Origin: Alternaria dauci
Taxonomy: Eukaryota; Ascomycota; Dothideomycetes; Pleosporales; Pleosporaceae
DNA: 64,000 nucleotides
Direction: 5' to 3'
Assembly (NCBI RefSeq): GCF_042100115.1
Contig: NC_091272.1
Span: 2,852,001 to 2,916,000 of the forward strand
Each line of letters begins with the position of its first letter. Position 1 is the first letter of the stretch. Both the position numbers and the translations under genes were made by a program. The notes under the pieces were generated by a model that worked only from the letters and a program-made list of their open reading frames with translations, ran no database searches and was not told the DNA's origin. Below, in pieces: positions 43,845-57,000 of this stretch.

Positions 43845-44852
43845 ACTGCTGCGGCCGAGAGCGGTGGCCTAAGTGTCTCTGGTATTTTGGAAAGAAATGA
43901 CTTGTTATGGATGTTGTAGACACATATATATGTATATAGTCTACCTTCAACGATGGTGACGATGATATGGAGAGGAACTGCAGATAGTAGCTTTAGCAAC
44001 GTGTATGTCCTGGGCTTGTTTTCCTGTTAGTCTAATATATTAATCTAATTGATCTTGCCTACCAATTCGCTTTCCTGTACGAAGTTCTAGCTGGAACGCA
44101 CTGTAGTGAAGGAGCTTGATCCTTTTTCGGTGTCCTCTTTGTGGCCAAGAGCTTTATTTGGTTTATCATACAGTCACCAGTTGATGTTCATGTCGTCTAC
44201 TCTAAATCTCCCTATAGCCTCACCTCATCAACTGCGTGTACTTGCATGGGCGTCTGGTGTTCATTACTAAACAGTTCCAATCGTCGCTGTGGAGGATGGC
44301 TAACGGTATTTGTTCAAGCGCTTCCTATTTAGGACTAGTTTCTGACATCCAACATGTCAGAATGTCAGAATGCACAGTCGCCTCGTCATTCTGTTGTATT
44401 CCTGTTAAGCTTACATCCACAATCATCTCCGCAAATGTGAGTGTGGGCCTTCGTTAGGCCTGAAAACTGGTTGCAAAAGGATTGAGTCCTAGCCAGCGCG
44501 CAACTTCCGGTATTCGCCTTTCCACCTTGCAGTCGATGCATTTTAAGCTAGACTATAATCGGGACCCTGAATAAGCTGAATCACGCCCCATATAGTGGGC
44601 GTATATAAAGGCCCACCGGACGATGTCGAAATGTGTCAATCAGCGCTGGACCAACATCGCCTTTACCCTGGCGTGCCCAGCCCGAATACCCCCGGGAGGT
44701 TTTAACTCGGGCGTAAAACCACAATCAATCGATCAATCAGTCAACTAACATCGCCTTTCAACAGTACACACTATTGTACCCACCACACACCGGTCTCCGA
44801 ACATTGTATCAATTTTTGGTGTTCAATCTCCACGTTTTTAGAGCTCGAAAAC
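43845..44852. promoter_or_regulatory. Intergenic region with TATA box for the alpha/beta-hydrolase gene
   Basis: The region is 1.0 kb with no gene. TATATAAA at 44602-44609 lies about 245 bp upstream of the ATG at 44853. A short tandem TGTCAGAA repeat occurs near 44355-44372. Confidence 0.5.
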
Positions 44853-45794
44853 ATGTCCTCCCATCCCAGTGTCGTCCTCATCCCGGGCTCTTTCTGCCCG
44901 GCTAGCATTTACGATCCTCTCGTAACACCACTCCGTGCGAAAGGATATGATATCCATGTCCTTGAGCCGCCATGCTACCCTGCCGGCTACAATGCCAGCT
45001 CTGGAACCGCCCATCCAAGTCTGTACGACGACGCAAAATACATCAATGATTTTGTGACGAAGCTGGCCAACGACGGAAAGGAAGTCGTCATAATCGCTCA
45101 TAGCTACGGTGGTTAGTTCAAGTCCTTCCATATCCTTGTCTGTGGACGGGGACCTTGCTGACAGTTTACCCATCTAGGCTGCGCAGCCACCGAGGGCCTA
45201 AAAAATATTATAAAGAAAGAGCGAGAGCAGCAAGGAAAGACTGGGGGGGTAGTGCGCATCGCGTACCTTACAGCCGCAGTACCACGTCTCGGTGAAAGCG
45301 TTGGCCAGACTCTTGTGGGCGGCAAGGGGGCTCCTATTGATGTAGATGAGGTGAGTCAACATGGGTGTTCCACCGCTGTGAGTGTTACAGCGAGACTGAC
45401 CTGCTTTCTGTAGAATGGGTGGATGTCGCAGCCAGATCCTGAGGCTGTAGCAGCCATATGCTTCAACAATCTTACACCAGAAGAAGGCATCTCATACGCT
45501 ACCAAATTCGGAAAGCATTACAGTGCTTGTTTCGGCGATACATTAACCCACCCTGGCTACAAAGACCTCCCGGTGTCTTGGTTCTTCACTGCGGAGGATC
45601 TTATTATCCTGCCGGAGGTACAGCAGACTGCCATCGACGTTATAGAAGGAAGCTGGGTTGGTACAGAGCGGGAGGGGAAGAAGGTAGATGTCACCAGGGT
45701 TTCTTGCGACCACTTCCCGCTTGTTCTTGATGACAAGAGGGAACAAGTGAGTAAATGGATTGAAGGCGCTGTGGCGAAAGGTGGCCGTGAATAG
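44853..45794 (+). CDS. Alpha/beta-hydrolase fold protein
   Basis: Three exons, 44853-45111, 45178-45350 and 45414-45794; introns of 66 bp (GTTAGT...CTAG) and 63 bp (GTGAGT...GTAG); 270 aa. The N-terminus PSVVLIPGSFCPASIYDPL is the first strand and oxyanion loop. The nucleophile elbow is HSYGG, split by intron 1, giving AHSYGGCAATEGL. The acidic residue is probably the Asp of FFTAEDLIILP, and the His is in VSCDHFPLVLDD. All three triad positions are present. There is no signal peptide, so it is cytosolic. The family includes salicylate and methyl-ester esterases and many uncharacterised fungal hydrolases; the substrate is not predictable. Confidence 0.85.
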
Positions 45795-47141
45795 GGGGAG
45801 ATGGTAAGCCTTTGCTACAGGGTAGAATGATGAGATGTCGGCATATCTCAGGGCGAGCCTTGTATCTCCCTTCGTTTCTTCTACCGAATGCTGCGAGTTG
45901 GTGCAACTGTGTCCTTGGGTGATGCATCAAACCTATTTTGTGATATCATCGGTCCTTGGACTATGACAGTACTCAATGCACCGCAAACCCCGTGTAACGT
46001 CTGGTGAGCCCTTCCTTCCACAATGGATATGCAAATGTTTCGAGCGACAAGACAGTTAGACCAAGACGCCATGCGGCGAAGTCGTGAAAAACTGAAACTG
46101 CCTCACGGATTCCTGCCTCGATGGGGTATGGGGCCAACGTAGCATTGGTATGGTGTTGCATACACATAGCAAGCAGGTTATCTTGGTGCATTCAAAATTA
46201 TCATGCCGAGATTCCAAGTGTTACGCAGATGATTATAAACTATGATCCGTGTCGTAAGATCATGAGGCACAGATCAGTAGTCGCATTTCTTCGAAGATTG
46301 ATTACCAAATCTAGGACTTCCTCCTAGAACGCTGCGTGGTAGACCTGCATCTACGGATAGGTGACACAAAGCCACCTGCTAAATGAACACATGTTTGGAG
46401 TATGCGTTGTTCTGAGGCAGCAAGGCGGAGCCTCATGTTTGGGATAAGAGCCAAAGAGGCATGAATGTATATACTTGAAACTGGATTTGGATGCCTCACG
46501 GTAGGCAGGCTGCATTATCGGTGTGTGGCTGAGCGGATCGAGGGTGTAGAAACAAGATCTGGAACTCTGCGGCGTATCTTCGAAGATGCGTAGGTCTACA
46601 TGCGTTTTCTCTGCTTTGAATATAGCCGATCTCATCCTGGCAACGTCTGCCGGCGTACAAAGCGATGTTGTAACGTAACGATGATTGGCGCGACGATACA
46701 AGTTGCCATTTACGAGTCCAACGTATAGCTATCGCAGCAAGTCCGTTCGAGACGAACGACAAAACCGCGCGCTTCGACACCCGTACCATACTGAGCGAAT
46801 GCAACCGAGTTCCGTATCTCTCCAATCATCGTTAACCATGGCAAGCAAGAGTCCAGTACGTGGGTGCCGTTTCAACACCATCTTGTAACCGATGGTGCGG
46901 CAGAAATGCGAAACAAGTCCGCATTAACACCACCACCTTGGTGCACCCACCTAATTAATACACAGCCCACGCTGCCGATTTCATATAAGGGACGCGCATG
47001 GTTGAGTTGATTCAAGTCGTATGACCATTGCATTGCTCAATCAATACGAATCGAAACCCAAGAAAACCACTAAACATTGACGCTCTTTTTCACTTGGAAA
47101 AGGCCCCACGATCGTTACTACCGAAATCCCTGCTCGTAAAT
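45795..47141. promoter_or_regulatory. Intergenic region upstream of the CFEM gene
   Basis: The region is 1.35 kb with no supported gene; open frames on both strands overlap without domains. TATAAG at 46984-46989 lies about 155 bp before the CFEM ATG. Confidence 0.45.
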
Positions 47142-47589
47142 ATGCGCTTCACTATTGCTGTTGTTGGTGCTGTTGTAGCGACTGTTGCTGTTGCGTCACC
47201 CATCACATCGCCGTCCACGCCTTTGTCACGGAGAAAGGGCCCTCCAGGACCTCCAGGACCTATGGGAGTCGGCGCTGGAGTCGCTGGGGTTGGAGACTGT
47301 CCGGTAAGTCGCCTAATCAAACTTGATCAACATACAAAAGAATATGCGCTGATGATACTGGTACAGATGAACTGCTGGAACGAAGCCGCGGTAGTAGCAG
47401 GCTGCGATCCCAACGCCGACGACGACTGCTTATGTGGACCATTTTTTGATGCTGTAACATCGTGCTCAGCGGCCACGTGTAGTATGGGAGAGAACCTGGG
47501 TATGCTGTGTTGAATCCTGCAAGCATAAGAGCAAAGCGCTAATACTACCAACAGCTGCATTGGATTTCTTGAACCCTGCCTGCGAATAA
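47142..47589 (+). CDS. Small secreted CFEM-domain protein
   Basis: Three exons, 47142-47303, 47367-47499 and 47555-47589, introns of 63 bp (GTAAGT...ACAG) and 55 bp (GTATGC...GCTAAT...ACAG); 109 aa. Without the second splice the frame stops early and loses the last Cys. Residues 1-19 are a signal peptide (MRFTIAVVGAVVATVAVAS). A short Pro-Gly segment (GPPGPPGPMG) follows a basic SRRKG site. The CFEM domain then has exactly eight Cys: DCP, NCW, GCD, DDCLC, SCS, TCS and the final AC. An Asp lies just before the fourth Cys, where CFEM proteins place the haem-iron ligand. CFEM proteins act in haem uptake, wall anchoring or as host-interacting effectors. No C-terminal GPI signal is visible, so this one is probably soluble. 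Confidence 0.9.
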
Positions 47590-50500
47590 TGAAGAGAGGC
47601 AGCGTCGCCATCGAAGATAATGTGTATGAATACGAACGTAATACAAACTCAAGAATGTTCTGTGTAAACAAGCAGACAATCGGTCATGAGTTGGAGGGAA
47701 CCTAAATGCTATCGTCACGCGAGCGTACTGAGCATCAATCGCAAACCCTCTCATGATATCCGAGTATGCATGAGATTGAGTTGGCCGAAGAGGGTGCGTT
47801 TGATGAATGCTGGAAAGTTCTGTCTTTGATGTGCGGTGACACCTACAAGGCAAAACGGCGTCTCCGAAGCGTGCGCCTTACCATTGTGATCCTCGCACGT
47901 TGACTTTCGAATCATGCGGAAGAGACGTGGCTTTTCAGCGTGTTGTACACCACTTAGCCCTGCTATTGCTGATCTTCTTGTGCCGTCGAAGACGATGATC
48001 ATGACCATGCCGACGTGGTGTCCGTCCAAGCGCCCATACAGTAAGTACTTTGGAAGACCTGCATCGGAAGTGCGCAGGATTGCAGGTGGCATACACTCGT
48101 GCGTAAGCGTTGTCGAGCCTTACCCAGATAACGATTCGAGGTGTTCCTCAAGGTTACGCAGCACAGCGTTGTTGCGTTGTATCGTAGGTTTCGGAAGAAC
48201 TTCATGTTTCTTCCTTAAACTTCCACAAAGGGAAAGCCTTCCTCCCACCTTTTCCAATCAAGTCCTAGCCGGCGTCGCAATCTTCAACCCCACTGTTCCT
48301 CTATCAACCTTGCTTTCAGCCACCGGAACTTCATTTTCGCGCAACACACATTGCGGCTCGAACTGCTCGGAGGCGAGATCGCCGAGCCAGATGCAACGCC
48401 GTTATTGACCCCACAGACCCTGACGGTCATGCACGTGGGTACAGTTGAGCCGCAAAATCAATACGGGACCCATGTAGCAGTTTCTCCGCGCTACCATGCC
48501 GGGGTAAGGCTGTGTCCAAGGGGTTGAATTCAAACGTGGTACATGTCGCGTAGTATTGACCCGCACGATTGTTGGTGGCGTGGTACTTCACCCGAGGTAT
48601 CGGGCAGATTCCTATTTTTTCCGAATTCTCTCAACAAGAAAGAAAAGGGGACCAGAATTCTTCCGCGTTAGGACCTGCGGTATGTCGGACCGGCATAATT
48701 ACGCGTCTTCACTTGTCCGGGGAAGATACTCGCTTGCATGGCTGGAAAGCTGGAGAGGCCCGAGACCAGCCATATGCGGCGTGGGGGTCAGTTTCACATG
48801 TCGGAGGACGGTAATTTGTTGGAGATCGCGTTGAGCACCGAGCTGGTGAGAAACATGCGAGTGATGAGGATCTGACAACATGCAGGTACCATGACAATGG
48901 GCAGTGTCTTAATCTCTGCACTTTACAGAGTCCTAGCATTAGATTGCTTGGGTAGCGACGAACGCCGATGTCATGTCGCAGTCTGACCACCGACGTGTCG
49001 TTCAGGAATACTTTGGTACCTTGCCCCGCCTCAATCAAGTCGAAGGAATAGCGGCCTGTCCACATGTATGCAAGCACATACGTGCAAGCTACCTGACTTG
49101 CTGCCGTCTCCTCGGGCATTTGCGATATTGGTCGGATAAATACAGACCTAGATTAAACCAGTATATGCAGCGCTGTGCGTTAATGCGCCAGAAAAATCCG
49201 CTGTTGAGATAAGGGAAAGCATAGTGGTGGGAGCTAACCGAGTGTATGCTGTACTGGAGGATGCACATGCGATGTGCGGTCGCTTAGAGAAGTGCTGCAC
49301 TACGGTGACGCACACGAGGTGGACTTTGGGGACAGGTGTCAAGCTGTTGCCTTGTTTATTGTCCACAGCATGTGAAGGATGTGTTGCGTCATCATGAAAT
49401 CAGACACAGACTCGCGATCGTGACATCTAGCGCTGGTCGGGATGGCGATGTAGTGTCCCTGTGTGCAAGTTGGTGTCAGTAGACACGGCTGTTACGGGCC
49501 TATGGATTCAGGTTTACAAGACCGTGATATCCAGGTGTCAAGAGCGTTCCGTAGCGACATAGCATGCAAGAGCCGTCTATCGCCGTGTTGGAGACGCATC
49601 CCCAACCTGTATGTGACACCATTGGATAGTCCACGAACCAGCGGTCAAAGCTGCAAGGCATCTGTGCATCGCCCTTGCGCAGGGCCTCGGGAGCAATCTA
49701 TATTGCCGTCTGAACAGAACTGATCTGCGGAATAAAGCGTTTGCGCAGACCTGGTTGCGGTCGCTTATGCACATTACCAGCAGCCCGGTACGGCGGAGTG
49801 TTGGATATAAATGAGAGAGCATTGTGCTAGATTCTGCATCTCATATGCTGTGCAAGTGCGGGTGCCCTCAACAGGCACTTTGGAAACCATATTTTAGACA
49901 ATTGACAGTGATTGCAGTGATTGTGCCCCTGCATAGGCGGAAGTGGAGTCGGAAGAGGCAATGTGATGCAGTGAACGTGCGACGAACATTCGATGCCGGC
50001 GGTTCGCACAACGCAAGGACAGATGACAAGCGGCGCGCCCGACCGAGACCGAGACTTCCCCCCTGTGTGAATTTGATAACGAGAGAGTCATTTGGAAGAA
50101 TGGTTCCAGATTCAGTCATTTCAGTCTTTCCTTTGAGCCGCATCGGAGCGGAGAGAATGCCGACTGCGATTGTGCTAGTCGTAGTAAGCCTCCGACAGCA
50201 TGAGACGGTACCCACGATGGGCGGAAACACAGCCGTTTCGGGAAGCGTATGCGGTGATCGAGATGAGGAGAAAAGGGTCCCCCCACAGTCCACGACAATG
50301 TATCCTTTGTTGTGACTGGTGCAATTTCTGCCGGCGAAACTTCGTCCCTCGCCGCAAATACCATTTCAGTGATCCGCGCCTCTAAAGGGACCATGTACGT
50401 GACTCGCATTTCGCCAGCCTTATCCGCCGCGATTGCCTGCTCAGGCAGGTCCGCAGTCGCCAGTGTGGAGACCCCACAAGTAAGCGATTCTAGTATGGAG

Positions 50501-52670
50501 TATGGATTCACGGCCTGGATGGGCGGCTCTAGAAGCTCGCTAGACGCTCTTTGCTGTGTAATCCCGAGTCAGCAAGCAAGGGGCGGGAGGGCTTGGTAGA
50601 ATCTGGAACTTGTCCCGCCGGCATTGTTATCTGGGGTGAACAGACGAAGACGCTCGGAACCAGTTGCTGCTAATCTCGGCGGCTGACATGGAAATGTACC
50701 CCGTCAGCTGAGACGCAGCTGTGGGACGGAAGTTTACCCTCCCCCTTTGTCCTGCGTTATCTTTGCTTTTTGGGGCTGACAAGAAGAGGGGCGGATCTAT
50801 CTGCCAAGTGGATATTGGGGGAAAGGTGCGCGAGCTAAGAGGCCACGATGCTCAGGTACGTGAGCAGATTGGCGTTACATCCGTTCTGGGTAACCCACGG
50901 CGGAACTACTTTGATAAGTCGTGGCATGTGCCGCAGTGGCATAATGATGCTGGAGCTGCTCGTCAACCTCATTCTGCGTCCGAGTGTCGCGTCGCTCGTT
51001 GGTTGTAACACGGTAGCCTTTTGCGTCTTGTCAGTCTGGTCGCAAGGTCTTTGCAGAGGGTCCCTGGCAACAGTCACAGTATACACATACGTATGTATCT
51101 CCTCTGCGCATCCGCCGGTCCGACATTGACCAAACGCCGCAATTTCTAGCGCCCAACCAGTGGAGAAGATCCCGCCAGACCTGCCGATTCGCACATTCAA
51201 GATTTTTAGATCGTCATCGCTGTGGAGTAATGACGGCGCTGCTGCGCTCCAGTCCGGGGTACATGCCCAGGTGTACCAGAGGCGATCGCCTCAGTCGACC
51301 GGTGGGAAATAGTTGCAGCGAGTGAAGATAGGCTGTAAGGGTTTCGCGCTTGCAAATGCGAGACAAGTAGTCTGACGAGTCGCCTGGAAGTCGGTCGAAT
51401 CGCATAGTTTCACAAGCAAGCCCGGCGTCTGCCGATGGACGAATGCGACTCGCGCTCTGGTGAGGACAGGAGATAAGCCAGCACGATTCGATAGATCCTC
51501 GCAAGGATGCCAGACAGCCAAAGGATCTCGGAAATTGGCAACGTCGTCGGTTCTGTCCTTTTAGAACCAAGGCGCCTTCCGGTTTCGGACTGTTACCATG
51601 AAGCATTGGAAGCGCCACTTTTCATTGCGTATGCCACGCACTCCACAGTCTGACTCCTTCCCTGCTGCCCTGTTCCGGCCTCTCCACAAAAAAAAAACTT
51701 TCAGGGCTCTTGTGTCATCGCTCTGCTAGCGCCAGTGCCGCAGGGTGTGCCACAATTGTCATGCGCTGGAGCTTATCACACGCAATGCGGAAAAGGACAA
51801 TAATAGCTGCTAGTTGCTCACATGAGATGGGTGATCAAATGAAACATGTCTGAAAGCCGTGGGTGTGGGGTGGGTTTCCTCTCTCTGTCCCCTCACCGCA
51901 TCTTTGCTCTTCCTCCTCCGGGGTAAGCAAGCCACCCCGCGTGAAGGAAAATCGCGTTCGGAACACTGTGTGGTGGTGCCAGACACCGGAATGTGGGGAA
52001 GCATGATTTCTGGTTGCGTGATGCTCGTCTGATCCGTGTCGTAAGATTTGTCTGTTGGTCGACCAAGGGATCGACGGAACTTATCTGTGGGGAAGACTGA
52101 GCGTGGTGGTTGGTTGTGATGTGGAGAGCGATTAGGTAGATAGGCTACAGAATCCCAGCGTTCCGGTTTGATGCAAGTATACCCTGCGGATGATTCTCGT
52201 TGCTTGCATCACAAGGGTGCTAAATCACGTCACGCATAGCGACATACTTCGCCATCACATAACCATCTCGTAATTGCACCTTGGAACACACGTGGGAGTA
52301 AAAGAAGTGTGGATTGGGGTCTGCAATTAAGCGCTAAGCTGAGTGTATGCTGTCTAATCTTCTCTGCACTGCCAATAAGCAGGCGCTTCCCTCGCGACAG
52401 CCTGGCCAAAACATGGCTGAGTGGAACTTATACAAGATTGCGAGCCGCCAGATGCGGCTTCGCGGGGTATTGGATCCGACAAAACAGTAAGAAAGGTCTA
52501 TCTGGGGGGTGGGGCCCGCAATGTAACAGGGAATCGTGATATGCAGCAAGCATTACCCCTCATGAAAGTTTGTCCATATCTAATCTCATCGCTTGCTAAC
52601 GTGAATGACGGAATGCAAAAATGCTGACAGAGAACGCCGATGCCATGCTAGTTGAGTGGAGATGAAAGTC
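47590..52670. other. 5.1 kb gene-poor block downstream of creA
   Basis: No gene is convincingly supported. Open frames on both strands overlap and lack domains, apart from the possible decayed fragment at 50116-50590. There is an A run at about 51688-51698. I saw no terminal repeats or transposase motifs, but an old degraded element cannot be ruled out by eye. Confidence 0.45.
50116..50590 (-). pseudogene. Possible decayed glycosyltransferase-like fragment
   Basis: On the minus strand the frame reads PYSILESLTCGVSTLATADL and continues PEQAIAADKAGEMRV and LEARITEMVFAARDE. This resembles the C-terminal donor-binding part of GT-B glycosyltransferases ('E.l..G.P..at.....E'). There is no start, and the frame then runs into low-quality sequence with a stop at 50116. 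The plus strand is also open here, so the resemblance may be chance. Confidence 0.25.
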
Positions 52671-54018
52671 TTAGTTGCGATGTAACAGGTCCTCGCCGGC
52701 CAACGAAGCCGTCGCCGAAGAGTTGCCGGAGGAAAACCCGCCATTGATCGGGCCATTGAGAAGATCCTGGACGGCGACCTTGGGAACTTGCGGAACCGGC
52801 AGTTTGCGCTGGGCGCCCTCAGATTTTGAAATGATGTCCCCTATGCGCAATCCTGAGGATTGGCTGGGTACATAGGGCTGCTCCCGATCCGTCGATGGCT
52901 CCATTGGCGCGAGAGCTGGCACGAAATTCTGATTTAGACTCAGATGACGTAAATGAGGAAGTTGGAGATCGTTGAATCCATGTGGGCGTAATCTTGGTGA
53001 GTGCGCAGGGGTTGCAAGCGGTGTGTGGTCAGGAGTTGGGCTGCAGGAATCGTGGGAAAACGTTGGTGATGGCGGGGCAGTCGATGTCGGCGAGCCTGGT
53101 CTTGACTTCTTTGTCATCCTGTGCGAGTACGGGTCGTCGTCCTCGTGTGAATGAGATCTTGACATTGGCTGCGACGAGTAGGCATACTGAGAGAGACCTG
53201 GCAGTCGACTCGCGTATGGATGGTAGCCGCTGGTGATGTGGTGTCGACTTGAGTGAGGGTGATGACCAGGACGCTGCTCTAGTCTCGATGCTGCGTCTGC
53301 GAGCAAGTCCATAGGGCGGGACAGTCCGCTGGGGCTGTTGCTACTACTGCTGCTGTTGAAGCCGCCCTGGTGATAGGCTGCAAGATCATTGCCCATGCTC
53401 GGCGAGTAGTTAGAGAACGAGTGGGGGGGCGACACATTTGGTGAGCCAAGCTGGGAGCCTGGGGCGCTGCGAGAGATGGGCTTTGAGGGAGGAGGCATCA
53501 TGTGCGCAAGGCCAGATCCGGGCTCCATCAGACCAGCCTGGACAGCAGCTACAGCCGCCTGGTGAGCGGCAGCGTGCTGCTGGCCTTTGCCCCGACGAGA
53601 GTTGGGGTTGTTGTGTATCCTCGAGTGTCTGCGGCAAGTTAGCTGAAATTCGTTGATACTTTGTGGGTGCGACGACATACCGAGTGAGTTCATCGGAGCG
53701 AGAGAAACGTTTTGTGCAGCCCGGGAATGTGCAGGCATGGGGCTTCTCTCCAGTGTGGGTGCGGATATGGCGGGTCTGGTGCTCCAGACGGTGGAAAGCC
53801 TTATCGCAGAGGGGGCACTTGTAGGGCCTGGGGAGATCCTGTCGGGGCTCGTCCGACTGTTGCGGGGCGTTTTGCAGCAGAGGAGCCATGAGGCTCACGG
53901 TGGCAGTAGCCATGGAGGATGGTTGGGAAGTCGGAGTTGGCTGGTGGTGTTGAGACTGGGAGGAAGTGTCCGGGTTCAGCAGGTTGGCGAAACCTGTCGA
54001 GGCAGAGTTGGATTGCAT
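52671..54018 (-). CDS. creA: Carbon catabolite repressor CreA (C2H2 zinc finger)
   Basis: Two exons, 54018-53681 and 53628-52671, with a 52 bp intron (GTATGT, branch GCTAAC, acceptor GCAG) inside the second zinc finger; 431 aa. Splicing gives [20 protein letters not shown], the invariant CreA/Mig1 sequence. Finger 1 is [20 protein letters not shown] and finger 2 starts [20 protein letters not shown]. The N-terminus has the conserved GFANLLNP motif. After the fingers comes an Ala/Gln stretch, a Ser/Pro-rich region, an acidic-basic patch ([20 protein letters not shown]), and a conserved C-terminal region around [10 protein letters not shown]. CreA binds SYGGRG and represses genes for alternative carbon sources such as cellulases and xylanases; gal7-type genes are plausible targets. 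It stands alone between two gene-poor blocks. Confidence 0.97.
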
Positions 54019-57000
54019 GTGACCGAGGGTGAAAGTTGGGGGAAGCGGATGATGGGGGGCTCGGATATATGTTTGGATCAACTAGGCGGGCGTGTGGGGG
54101 TCGACTGATGGCCGTCAGGGCTGTCTGTGCTGACGCGGGCGAGGATATGCCGGAGCAAGCGCAGAAAGAAACGCGGTGCGCCAGTGCGGCTTGGCTTCCT
54201 TCGGGGGGCGCTCGAGTCGTGGAGACGTATCAAGAAATGCGGGTCCTTGAACGCTTGCGTGATGACTTGCGGAGAGGAGCGTGCGGCGGGTGCAGGGAGC
54301 TGCTGGAGCGAGACTCGAGCGCGTCCGACGCCTTTTTGGGCGAGAGCGGGTGAGATGGGGGATGGGAGGTGACGGCGCAGTGGCTAGCGGAACCTGCCTT
54401 GGGCCGATGCTGCTTTTGATGGCTCAGTCCCCGGTGGTGGAGCGGCGGCAATACTTGGTTGAGCGCACGATGCAATTTGCAATTGCGAGAATTCTGCAGC
54501 TGAAATTTTGCAGCGGTGAGTGTCGGCGAGAGGTTGCAGGTGGCTACGTGAGGCTGTGTGGACTGAGGGTACAGCGTGTATGAGCAGCAGACCGGGGGCC
54601 CCCAAACACGCCTGGGGGGCAGCAACAATTCAAGTGGGCGTAAGTGAGCAGAGTGAGGCAGCCGGGCGGCACGTCAGATGGTGCTACGTTGCTACGTTGC
54701 TGCGGAGAGTGTGGGTGGGCTATGCTATGCTATGCTATGCTATACCGTGCGAGCGACCGACGCCGCGAAGCTGGGGGAGACTGATAAGGAGACGGCGGCG
54801 GGCTTTGTATGGGGTGCTGGAGACGTCACACATCTGGGGTTTGTTTGTGCTCCCACATGTCCTCGATGTGCCTCCCTCAGCTGCCATGCCATGCCATAGC
54901 CGCTCCTTCCCCTCGTGGTTACGACTCCTCCGTTCCTGCCCCCTCGGCGTACACGGCGTGAGGCGAGCCAGACAAGATAGATGCCTACACCACAACACTA
55001 CGTACAAGCTGCGGGACCACGACTGCTGCCCATTCACCCACCCTCAGGGGTCCACGCATGCAAGCCCCCCAAAGCCTGACGATGCACTGAGACAGGTCTG
55101 CACTCACATGTCTGCACTCACATCATCCCAGCTCTTGTCGACTTGTGCTGAGCGCTTCCGCACCTTCTCCTCCACCCATTGGCCTGGTCACTTGACCAAT
55201 AACACTCTCCAACACACTCCCCGATTTACCCCCTGGCTTTGTTCGCGTTGCACCGCAGCCGGGGCGCTGATCAAGGACGCTTTCATGGCTGTGGGGGAAT
55301 GAATTCCTGGGGTACGGCAGGCACAGCACGCAGTGTTGAGCCACCGTCTCCCACCCAAGAACACCCCTCGCTCCAGTGCACTCACACAGCATCGCAATAT
55401 CTCTCGCATCATCTACCAGCACATGCCAGGAGGGGTCCGTTGAGCTCCGTGCTACCGAGCCGGCCACTTTGCCTTATACTACGGGCCGCCTTCAATGCGT
55501 CGTCCCGGCCTGTGCACACACACACACCCAGACAAGATTCAGATGAAGCTCGAGTCGGTGAACCAACGCAGGGCGAGGGCGATCTCTGCCGAGAAGTGCC
55601 CAACACTGACGATGCATCGGCAAAAGGAAAAACATGGCTTCACCATCAGCTCATACTGCGCGACCAATTTTTCCAACTTTATCGCTGCCCCTCGGTGACT
55701 CGTGTTGGTCTCCGCCTCGGTCCCGCAGCCCATCTCCGCTGCTAATTGTCTCCAACGCGAGCCATGTTCTCCTTACCCCTGTGCTTGGCCTTTCAGTAGA
55801 TCGTGGGGGACTCTGCAACGGACCGGCTGTCCCGAGCATTATGACGCCCACTTCCTTGGTATTGTTGCCTATGTGAGAACAGCTTAGCTGCTGTAGCCAC
55901 ATCCCTTGGAGTCGCCGATACTTCGCAGGGCACTGTTGCAAATGCTACGCTGCAATCTCATTTCGGATCCGCTATTCTTATCTATTGTTCGACAAATTTT
56001 TGAGTACTGCTAGTCTCTCGATAGCTCGCCCCGCTTTGGCGACGCTTCCTCCGAGCATACGCCTATGCCGAGCCGACAGAAATTTCTCGCGCCAGCACGA
56101 CTCTCTCTGCGATAAACGTGGCCTCGGAGATTCTCGGAACGTTTTTGTGCTGGAGCCGGGGCTCCGCTCAATACAACCTCGGTGACGTATTAGCCGCTTC
56201 TGCACCTCCGATATGCAAGGTACGCCTTCGTAGAAGCTTTCATGGAAGCACTGTCCCTCCACAAAGTACTAGACCCGAAACCTCTGATTTATGCCGACGT
56301 TCTCCCAACACGCGTTTCACCTGTGAATAGAACGGCAAAACGTTGACTAAGATACAGTTTCATGGTTTGTTAGCCGGCCTCTGGTCTAGTTCCCAGCCAT
56401 GTGCGACGGTTGCTCGACGTCGGCCGGAACGTAAAGATTCCAATTCTGCTAGCGACAGCTGTTCGCGCAGTGGAACTATTGCTGCAAAGGTTTTACGTTC
56501 TCGTCGCCCACCAAGACCTGATACCAGGCTTGAATCTCCAGGGTACCTCCGGCCCATTATACTGACGTATTTCGCAAATTTGGAAGACTAGGTTACGCGT
56601 CCAAATCCGCAATACCCGATTGTACCGGTTGATCCACGGTCGGGCTCTGGGGCCCCGCACCGTTGACAGTGGCCATGGATCGAGACGAGGTGACGGCGAT
56701 CCAGGGGCTTGTTTCAATGACACCGCCACCTCATCAAACCCAATGTGCTCTGCTCAATCATACTGTAGCGATATTGTCCTTTGTTGCTCAACATCAGGCT
56801 GTCATTGTCGATGATGAACACAATATCCAACACTGTGAAGGGTCTATGTACTTTGCCAAGCCTTGGTGGCAATTTCAGTGCACAGATGGTGGAACGGCTT
56901 ACGAATGATGCATGTTGCCGGGGACATTGTATGCAACAATGGCGAGATGGGATGTTCTTTAATGCAGTCAACCACCACGAACGACTGCCTATGCACGTGT

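Noticed and set aside
47914..48408. 164-codon plus frame, with a competing minus frame 47751-48092
   Set aside because: Neither has a recognisable domain or clear splice partners; they overlap each other.
49868..50293. 141-codon minus frame next to the glycosyltransferase-like fragment
   Set aside because: I tried to join it to the fragment at 50116-50590, but no splice or frame logic gives a continuous domain.
54520..55302. 260-codon plus frame upstream of creA
   Set aside because: Cys/His/Arg-rich translation of repeat-containing DNA (includes the GCTAT repeat), with no domain.
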